Assembly: GCA_010909165.1 (NCBI GenBank)
Contig: VJWM01000044.1
Coordinates: forward strand, 806,001 to 870,000
Length of the DNA stretch: 64,000 nt
Origin: Anthoceros angustus
Lineage: Eukaryota > Streptophyta > Anthocerotopsida > Anthocerotales > Anthocerotaceae
Reading direction: 5' to 3'
A program made the position numbers and the translations under genes. Each line of letters begins with the position of its first letter. The stretch's first letter is position 1. Positions 56,401-64,000 of the stretch are shown one piece after another. The notes under the pieces were generated by a model. That model did no database searches, was not told where the DNA came from, and was given only the letters and a program-made list of their open reading frames with translations.

Positions 56401-59393
56401 CAGAGTTGGTACCATACGCTCCATATTTAATTGTGCCTTTACTTGGCTGTATGAGTGACTCTAATGAGTATGTACGCCAGAGTGTGACTCGCAGCTTTGC
56501 AGCACTCGTGCCTCTGCTGCCTTTGGCCCGTGGGTTGCCTGCTCCCAAGGGTCTCAACGATTCTCACAGGCGGGAAGAGGATAATAGGTTTCTAGAGCAG
56601 CTATTAGACAACAGCCAAGTTGATGACTATAAATTGAGCATTCCTCTGAATGTTACACTGCGAAGGTAGATTTCATGTCGTGCTGTTTATTTTTTTGTAG
56701 GTGTGAAATTTGGGGAGTTGATTTCTTCCTCCAAGATTTGGTATTGAAGTTGCAGTGAATGTTATGGGCCTCTGCAGGTACCAGCAAGAGGGTATCAACT
56801 GGCTTGCTTTTCTGAAGCGATTCAAGCTGCATGGTATCTTGTGTGATGATATGGGTCTTGGCAAGACTCTGCAAGCAACAGCAATAGTTGCTTCTGATAC
56901 TGCGGAGCAGGTTGCAGCTCTTGCTGCTTCAAAGAAAGTAGGTGGTATTGTCACACCATCCCTGGTAGTCTGCCCATCTACCTTGGTGGGTCACTGGGCA
57001 TTTGAGATCGACAAGTTTGTTGGGAAGAGCTTTCTCAATCCGCTTCAATATTGTGGCTCACCACAAGTGCGACAGCAGCTGCGTGGCCAGTTTCGCCAAC
57101 ATAACGTCATTATAACTTCCTACGACGTGCTGAGAAAAGATGTAGATCATCTGAGTCAACAGGTCTGGAATTACCTCATCCTGGATGAAGGTCATATAAT
57201 CAAGAGCTCAAAGTCAAAGATCACACTTGCCGTAAAGAAAATACAGGCTGACCATCGTCTGATTCTCAGCGGGACACCTATTCAGGTATGAAGCAGCCGG
57301 TAACAGAAGACTGTTAGTTATTCTGAGATAGATTCGTATCCCCTGAAAGAGGGTTTTGTCCAGGATAACATTGTTTTTAGGTTACACTCTTACATTTTCC
57401 TTGGTATTGCTTACAGAACAATGTGTTGGAGCTGTGGTCATTATTTGATTTTCTTATGCCAGGGTTTCTGGGCAGCGAGCGACAGGTATCGAAGTGCTGA
57501 GTTAAGTGTACTTGGACCATGATCTGGTTGTTAACAGCACCTGACGTTAAAGCTGATGTATGTTCACAGTTTTATGCAACATACGGGAAACCGTTGTCAG
57601 CTGCTAAGGATGCCAAAGCGGCAGGAACAGATTCAGAGGCAGGAATCCTCGCCATGGAAGCATTGCACAAACAGGTTGGGTCATAGTATGTTGAGTTAGA
57701 TAGCCTCAATTACTTTTCCTTGCAACCTTCTCAACGTTTTATGTTATGATGGAAAGGTTATGCCGTTCCTCCTCCGCCGCACCAAGAATGAAGTCTTGGC
57801 AGATCTCCCTCCAAAGATCATTCAAGATCGCTACTGTGACATGAGTCCCCTTCAGCTTCGGCTCTATGAAGACTTTTCTAACTCGCAATCTAAAAAAGAA
57901 GCGGGATCTGAAGCCGATGCTTACTTACATGATGCTTCTGGTGGACCAACTTTAGCAACCAATCAGCCAACACACGTCTTCCAGGTATGAAGGTATCCGT
58001 GTGTGTCTCTCATAATTGGTTTGTCCTACTTGATGTTGACTTGTTGTCCGTGATGATCTCAGGCTTTACAGTATCTGAAGAAGCTATGTAGTCACCCTCT
58101 TATGGTCCTCAATGAAAGCCCCTCCGATTATGTTGCATCTCTTCAGTGTGCGAAGGATCCTCATGACAGGTCATCATTACATGAGTTACATCATGCACCA
58201 AAGCTTTTAGCCCTGAAGGAAATCTTGGAAGAGTGTGGAATCGGTTTGCCGTCGGCTGTAGAAGAATCTCCACTTGTTGCTGAGGGAGGTCAACACAGGG
58301 TTCTGATATTTGCACAACTGAAGGTAGGGTCCGATGTCCGTGTTCGTCTAGGAGTAAAATAGTTGTCTGCAAAATTGCATCTAATATTTTGTCTCCCTTA
58401 TTGCAGGCCTTCTTGGACATAATTGAGCAGGATCTGTTTCAGGCACATATGAAGGGGTACGTAGTAGTGTTTTGCAGGCATGTTCTCTTTTTTCCAACGT
58501 GAATGACTGAAAGTTGTCTCTTCCTTCCTTTGTACAGAGTGACATACCTGCGGCTAGATGGCTCAGTTGAGGCAGAGAAGCGGTTTGACATAGTCAAGAC
58601 CTTCAATTCTGATCCGACGATCGACGTGCTTCTGCTGACGACACATGGTAGGTTGTACCGAGGATGTCGGTGTAAACAACAAGCCAAAACCAGTATAGGA
58701 AGGGATCTTGCCTGTTATGTGAGTGACATCTGCTTCTCCCGTTTTCAGTTGGTGGACTGGGCCTGAACTTGACAGCGGCTGACACGGTCGTTTTTATGGA
58801 GCATGACTGGAACCCAATGCGTGATCTTCAGGTCAGTGTATAATGTGCTCTGCACAACTTTGGGATGGCTGATTTTCATATGGGCGAGCTGACCCTGGAG
58901 GTCATCTTGTTCCCGGTGCAGGCTATGGATAGGGCTCATCGCCTTGGCCAGCGGAATGTGGTGAACGTACACCGACTCATCATGCGGGGAACCCTTGAAG
59001 AGAAAGTGATGAGTCTACAGCAGTTCAAATTGTCAATCTTCAACAACGTCATCACCGCTGAGAACGTTAGCCTGAGCAAGATGGACACGACAAGGCTGCT
59101 CGATCTCTTCACTGTGTCGGCTGATTCTGGAAAGGTGAGCCATCAGTCTTTTCATGAGCCACCGTCACAAAATGCAAAGCAGATTTACAGGCTGTCACTG
59201 AATGTGGTCTTCAACCTTGTAGGTCAAGCCGGCAGGGAGGTCAGCAGAGGCGGAGACAGGAGAAGTGCCAAGTGCTGCAGGCGGCGGTAAGGGTCTGAAA
59301 GCGCTTCTGAACGGACTGGACGATCTCTGGGACCAGTCACAATACACGGAGGAATACGATTTGAGTCAATTCCTCTCACGGCTGAATAGCTAG
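50415..59393 (+). CDS. BTAF1: TATA-binding-protein-associated factor BTAF1 / MOT1 (Snf2-family ATPase)
   Basis: Removes TBP from DNA by ATP hydrolysis; a nuclear regulator of transcription initiation. Exons: 50415-50469, 50601-50695, 50842-51059, 51151-51208, 51360-51441, 51560-51882, 52061-52169, 52246-52852, 52939-53071, 53155-53223, 53354-53565, 53642-53879, 54068-54241, 54345-54710, 54789-55226, 55322-55441, 55539-56021, 56130-56665, 56778-57285, 57417-57485, 57570-57674, 57757-57984, 58063-58323, 58407-58456, 58538-58647, 58749-58831, 58922-59134, 59223-59393. The sum is 6114 nt, 2037 codons plus stop, with phase correct at every junction. N-terminal HEAT repeats: [50 protein letters not shown]. 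ATPase: [19 protein letters not shown], motif [12 protein letters not shown] (about residue 1463), motif [95 protein letters not shown]. The start was chosen because [18 protein letters not shown] aligns with the family N-terminus. Confidence 0.96.
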
Positions 59394-59845
59394 CTAGGGG
59401 TGCAGCATGGTTCTTAGTAGATGTCACGCTCATTTTTTATAGGGACGGTCCACCGGGAACCGTTCCTCATGTGAATAAAACTGCCATACGGCAGTCTGCC
59501 GTTGTACATTAATTTTGTTTTATCTTTTTGATCCACACGAGGCGGTCAATAGCCGGAGGAAAGGCTCATCTACGAGCGTGTCGTATGTGGAAGGAGTACC
59601 TAGTGTGTCGGTTAGTCTATCCAGCGGATTCCAGCCATAAGAGGGAGGTCGCTTGTAGGAGATAAAGGATTCTGATGGGAAAATTAATAAATGGCTCCTC
59701 TACAGCCAGAATATCCACTCTTAGCTCGAGCGATGAAGTAAGAGATTTTGAAAACAAAAAATTTGCACCATGCGTGGCAACTTCACATCATCATGGTACT
59801 TCAAGATTACTTGATCTTTGTGAATGTCTAATATAATCTCTGTTA
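59394..59845. other. BTAF1 3' UTR and intergenic DNA
   Basis: Apart from the candidate poly(A) signal nothing is recognised. Composition shifts from balanced to AT-rich near 59650. Confidence 0.5.
59474..59479 (+). promoter_or_regulatory. candidate polyadenylation signal of BTAF1
   Basis: aataaa 81 nt after the BTAF1 stop codon, followed by a T-rich stretch (ttttgttttatctttttg near 59513). Reasonable spacing for a plant near-upstream element. Confidence 0.5.
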
Positions 59846-60604
59846 AATGTTTGCAGGAAAAACCATAATACGTCGAAGTATGGTTCATTATTCTCAAGGA
59901 TGGAAAGTGGTGCCTACTTGGATGATGAATGTGCACCTGCCGAGGAAGATCACAAAAGGGATAGAAATCGAACACATTTTCGACAATGACGAAGATTTGG
60001 AAGTAAGCATTTGTGATCTAGTTGGCCAAGCTGGATTTCGCATTCTCCATGATTATCTCTTTCCTAATATTCACCAAGCTTGTCTATTTTCGTTTGTGTT
60101 TAGTCCCTTTGACCATGAGTTAGGAGATATTATGCCTAACGAAAGTATCAACACAAGGTTTAAGGATGAATTGGAATACTGGCTCACATTTATTGCATCT
60201 AATGTGAAGCAGGGAAGTGTAGTGAAACCAAAATTATTGGTTATAATTATGCACTTAGATAAATTTTGAAAAAACGAAACAACTTATTGAACCACTATTA
60301 GACATAAAAATCCAACATCTAAAAGAAAAGTTTTCAGATTTAATAGATATAATTTCAAAAATAAAAATTATCAACGCTTATTCAATGAAATACATAAAGA
60401 ATGTATCACGTGAAGTATTTAAAAGCTTAAAAACTTTATGTGAGGACTCAAAAAAGGTTCCTAATATATGTGAAAATTTGGATAGAGTCTTGATAAAGTG
60501 GGTTTCAAAGAATCCTTCTCAACCTTAGATGCAACCAAATGAATTTGAAAGCTATTGTGTGCAACAGCTTGAGGAATTGAATTTCTCCACTGCAGAGAAA
60601 GACT
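59846..60604 (+). pseudogene. TORNADO1-like LRR-Roc-COR GTPase fragment
   Basis: After a splice-acceptor-like gtttgcag (59851-59858) the frame reads GKTIIRRSM (P-loop tail) and VSICDLVGQAGFRILHDYLF (G3 DxxG). It continues ELEYWLTFIASNVKQ and PKLLVIIMHLDK (the G4 position, normally THxDK). A stop follows at 60269. In the next frame the protein continues NFEKTKQLIEPLLDIK, KVPNICENLDRVLIKWVS, then a TAG at about 60526, then NEFESYCVQQLEELNF. Order and spacing match the Roc and early COR region of plant TRN1-type ROCO proteins, which act in leaf and root patterning. No LRR part is upstream and the kinase-less COR end is missing. One frameshift plus one stop make it a pseudogene fragment. Confidence 0.7.
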
Positions 60605-60614
60605 AGCAGGTGGC

Positions 60615-60850
60615 TCAATAGGGCCATGAAGCTGGAGAATGGATAGCACCCCATCCAAGTTATTGGGCCATGGAGCTGAGGAATAAATGGCACCCTATTC
60701 GAGTTATTGGGCCATGGAGCAGAGGAATGGATGGCACCCCATCTGAATATTGAACCGCACTCCATAGCAGCATGAACCTAGGTAGCCCTATAGGCCATGA
60801 AGCTGGGGAATGGATAGCACCCATCCGAGTATTGAACCGTCCCATGCGCT
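60615..60850. repeat. ~44-60 bp minisatellite
   Basis: Units begin gggccatg(g/a)agctg and run through gaatggat(a/g)gcacccca to (t/c)gag/aatatt. About four to five copies at 60623, 60668, 60710, and 60787, with one partly deleted. Confidence 0.8.
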
Positions 60851-61560
60851 TCATTGGGGAGGTTGAATGAACTCATGTTTAGAGGTCACTCCTTGAAGGG
60901 AGAATAATGATTGAATTTCAATTATACCCCTTGAATTCTCGTATATGTTACGTCCTTCTCATAGATAAATGGACATTACCCTTCCACCATTATTTTTTTA
61001 TATTTTAAAATATGCCTATATAGTATTGATCATTTTCTTAGTTGCAAGTTCAGAGTGATTATTCATTCTATTAAGCGATAATTAAAAGAAGAATTAGAAA
61101 CACATGACCATGACATAAGAATGGGATATGGATTTAAGAATCCTTATTATATCTTGCAAGCACGAGTGGAATTGAATAGACATGTCCGTACTCATGAATC
61201 CAAATTTGTAATAATTCTAACCTAAACATACGAACCACATACTTCCATAATCCTAGGGTTTCATACCGTATTTCTTTAAGTTGTGGAGATATAAAATGGG
61301 TGCCAATTTTGATATGTGGTCCAACAGGAATTGCGCCACATACTCTACACCATAATTGGTAAACTAGATGTGAAGAAGGGTGACAAATCTTTTCTAAGTA
61401 CCGTAGAAGCCGCCGATTTTTGACAACCTAATGTGCAATAATTGTTTTTTTGAAAAACAATTTGAGCTTGTATGAGTTTATATTTTAGTTTTCAAAAGAT
61501 ATATAATAATTTTATATTTTGATAGTTTATTAAATACATAGGATAATGTACCTTTCTATA
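60851..61560. other. AT-rich, gene-free
   Basis: No protein-like frame or clear repeat. Short polyA/T runs only. Confidence 0.5.
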
Positions 61561-62400
61561 TGATTTTACACTACCTACAGCAACTGCTGTGTGTGTTGCG
61601 AATCTCTGCGCTCCGACAACATGGATCCCTCGGAGGATTGTTGGTGTGCAGCTGGGAGATTGGATCGCCGAGGAGGTGTGTGCTCCCAAGGCTCGAGGGA
61701 TGTTGTTGCTACTATTTCATCTTATGGCACCTACCCCACTCTAGCAGCCCTTTCTACAGCGAAGCCTGCAAATCTTTGCAGCAACAACAGCCGCTGTTGC
61801 GGCAGTGATTGCAGAGCAGCGCATTGGCTGCAGCAGTGCCTGCATAATAGAGCATTGGCCGCAACAGTGCCTACATAGTAGAGCATTGGTTGCAACAACA
61901 GGCCACGCCGAGCAAAGCATTGGCTGCAATCACTGGCCCTAAACCCTAAACCTACAGGAATCTTTAGTGTGTATCTTTGCTTTGGTTGCAGAGCATTGGC
62001 AACATTGGTTGCAGCAGCCCATGCTTTGCATCCACCGCCGCGGAAGCCAATGCTCTGCAAGTTGCCAAGAAGATTTTGGTCAAAGCTTAGGAAAGGCAAA
62101 CGTTTGCTGACATGTGCAAGAAAGGGCAGAGTTTCAAGTACGTGAGTGTAGGTGAAATTGAATGCTTTATAGCACAGCTGCTGCTGCTAGACCATTGGCA
62201 ATAGCTCCTTGTGCGCTGCAAATTTCTATGCAACGCTGCAGCTGCACAGTGATGGGACCCTTGAATCCAATGTCGGTGTGTGACCGAGAGATTGGATCCC
62301 GGCGGAGGTGTGCCTTCTCCCCCTCCTCGCGCCGAGGTGTGCACTCTCCAGCTCCTCGCGACCGAGGAGTGTGCAGACCAGCATATTTTCATAACTTACC
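61560..62400. repeat. CAG/GCA-rich degenerate repeat region
   Basis: agagcattgg(c/t)(t/c)gcaac(a/c)a recurs at about 61817, 61851, 61881, 61913 and 61988. Two blocks with gagattggatc, gaggtgtg and ctccca/ctccag occur at about 61655-61690 and 62285-62350. Open frames across it (Leu/Gln/Cys-rich) are repeat-encoded and have no domain. Confidence 0.65.
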
Positions 62401-63480
62401 CTTTTGCATTTTTTAGTTTTTGGCGACTCATTTTAATATTTTTTTAAAATTTTAGTAATTACTATAATTAATTAACTTTTATCAAAAACCTTGGCTCCTA
62501 CGATATTGTTGAAGACTCCTAAACATGAAGAAGAAGAACAAAATGTTCTAAGGTCCACTTAAAAAACAGATAACAGTCATAGGACCAAAATATGACTACA
62601 AAATTGTGAATAGAATGTCTGCAATAGTCTTAAACTAAAACTCAAACAAGAGAAAAAATCAACTAATTAATTAATACTTTCAAGGAAATATCATAAACGG
62701 GGAGTAAACTCCATCAATTGATCTCCACTAAAAAAAACCATTGCTATTTTTTTAATGATAGGTTGTCTTGCGGAGTTGGAATAGTATTCTGCTTCCTCTT
62801 TATCATAGAGAATATCAATTTCAACTTGGGAGCTACTATTTTTCAAGTTGATTTCAATCTAACACTTCAATGTTCAACATGGAAATTATGTGCATTGCTT
62901 TGTTACCTGTCATCTGAAAAGGTGTAAACCCTGTAGAGGTATGTACCAAATTAGTCCAACTGACTTAAATTATCGTGGAACTATATCCGAAATTAGTATA
63001 ACTGACTTAAGTCTATGTACAAAATTAGTATAACTGACTTAACTTATCTTCTTATTGACATCTCCAATATCGCTGGTCCATTTGTGCATATCATAGTTGA
63101 TATATCCATTTGACAATAATAATAATAATAATAATAATAAATTTTATGTAAAAATAGGAATATTATCTCGATCCATACCAAAAGTCTCAAAAATTATATA
63201 ATTAAAAATTACGAGTGTAATTACATATTAAAAAAATTAATTCAAAATTAATCTTATTTTACCCAAAAACTTGCAAAAATAAATCTAGTAGGCAATGAGT
63301 TGCCTAGTAGTTATTTCAACTAGGGGGTGTCTTCGAATTTGTTCATCCTTTCTATTGATCCACCGATGTCAAGGTGATATGTGGTGCTCAAACACAATTG
63401 CACTCCTAAGCTTCTCTAACATGCCAAACTTTTGTAGGGAACTTGTGGACTTGTGTCTCTCAATTTGCTTTGGCAGTCCA
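62401..63480. other. AT-rich, gene-free
   Basis: Contains repeated ccaaattagtataactgact-like text three times (62946-63040) and the (aat)n microsatellite. No gene supported. Confidence 0.5.
63113..63142. repeat. (AAT)n microsatellite
   Basis: About nine uninterrupted aat/ata units in the + strand. Confidence 0.9.
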
Positions 63481-63529
63481 TGAACACCTAAGATGTAGCA
63501 TACGCCATGCGGTACCATCTCCTGTTGAA

Positions 63530-63735
63530 GGATAACACCATCATTCGTTACTTGATCAACACATAAAGGTGCTTCTATTGGCAATGGACGTTCATTTTGC
63601 AACGCGGCAAGCAGGCAGTGCAGTCTTTGGTTGCCGACATGGTTCCTCTCGATCATTCGCGATTCTGGGTGCAGAGAAGAGAAACCAATTGAACGCAATG
63701 CACATGAAGTTGCTGCAATACGGACACTAGTCACA
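63530..63735 (+). pseudogene. rearranged fragment of BTAF1 exon sequence
   Basis: 63560-63700 aligns with 51628-51768 inside BTAF1 exon 6: aaaggtgc(t/c)tct, ggcaatgg, acgttcatt, gtgcagtc(t/g)ttggttgcc, gagagaaaccaattga-like text. It then jumps to text resembling the end of exon 12 (VAAIRTLVT versus HAAIRTLVS, 53864-53879). Point changes and indels break the frame. It is a gene fragment placed about 4 kb downstream of the parent and probably captured next to or by the adjacent LTR element. Confidence 0.6.
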
Positions 63736-63740
63736 GGCCG

Positions 63741-64000
63741 TATCACGTGCAAGCTCCTCAGGCATAGGACGTCTATTACAGTTCGTATGTGGGTACATAT
63801 AGGAGCGGGCATCCTCGGTCAAGAAAGGTGCCCGCGGCCAAGATTATTCTGTTTCTTGGCACGCTAGATTAGTCTAACCTATGGTCTAAGGTGGTTAGTA
63901 CGCTAGATTAGTCTAGCCTATGGTCTAAGGTGGTTAGTTCCGGGGTTAGGGTTGGAATATTACTATTATCCCAGTTTACTTATTTATCGTCTTAATTACC
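63741..64000. repeat. gypsy LTR, truncated by the window end
   Basis: Matches the LTR candidate at 31158-31380 (gtgggtacatataggagcgg, gtcaagaaaggtgcccgcg, ccaagattattctg, atggtctaaggtggttag, tatcccagtttact). Contains a 39-bp tandem duplication (63861-63899 and 63900-63938, acgctagattagtcta start) that the 31-kb copy lacks. Confidence 0.75.

Noticed and set aside
61560-62416. Possible Cys/Leu-rich small proteins
   Set aside because: Encoded by degenerate tandem repeats, open on both strands, no domain or signal feature that convinces.

Overview
The window is nuclear DNA of a land plant. The genes are plant genes with spliceosomal introns: AP-1 gamma-adaptin, NPF/NRT1-PTR transporter, UVH3/XPG, BTAF1/MOT1 and a TORNADO1-like Roc-COR fragment. 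They are embedded in plant-type Ty1/copia and Ty3/gypsy retrotransposons, and the copia element uses an initiator-Met tRNA primer site. Introns are short (mostly 75-190 bp). An acetolactate synthase-like/aldehyde dehydrogenase fusion that I do not know from seed plants hints at a non-seed plant (lycophyte or bryophyte grade); this is inference.

Layout: 0-2.2 kb is gene-free with simple repeats and a fold-back element. 2262-8783 is a structurally complete copia retrotransposon on the minus strand (two LTRs, 5-bp target duplication, PBS, PPT). Its reading frames are broken, and it carries an internal ~1.17-kb tandem duplication and a ~780-bp block of almost pure G+C. 9.3-10.2 kb holds a decayed minus-strand gene. 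10951-15044 encodes AP-1 gamma-adaptin (+) without a visible first exon. It converges on a minus-strand gene (22408 to 15160) encoding a ThDP-dependent acetolactate synthase-like domain fused in frame to an aldehyde dehydrogenase-like domain that has Tyr at the catalytic Cys position. From 22.1 to 31.9 kb lies a gypsy mosaic (minus strand) with tandem duplication and triplication. 31.9-33 kb holds short direct repeats.

33143-35232 is an intact NPF transporter gene (+, 3 exons). 36.1-43.3 kb is rich in degenerate tRNA-Asp-like repeats. A 3.2-kb terminal-inverted-repeat transposon (37184-40413) carrying a DNA-methyltransferase-like ORF has inserted into one of them. 43873-49891 (-) is UVH3/XPG (14 exons, 1473 codons) and 50415-59393 (+) is BTAF1/MOT1 (28 exons, 2037 codons). 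They are a divergent pair separated by about 0.5 kb. The last 4.6 kb holds a TORNADO1-like pseudogene fragment, minisatellites, a rearranged copy of BTAF1 exon sequence and an LTR cut by the window edge.

Exon boundaries were worked out by hand from GT/AG sites, phase and family similarity. The UVH3 and BTAF1 models close exactly in frame. Two quality classes are evident. The UVH3, BTAF1 and NPF genes are clean. Many TE copies differ from their tandem partners by dozens of 1-6 nt indels, so some TE breakage may be consensus error rather than biology. No virus, toxin gene, CRISPR array or prokaryotic operon is seen.
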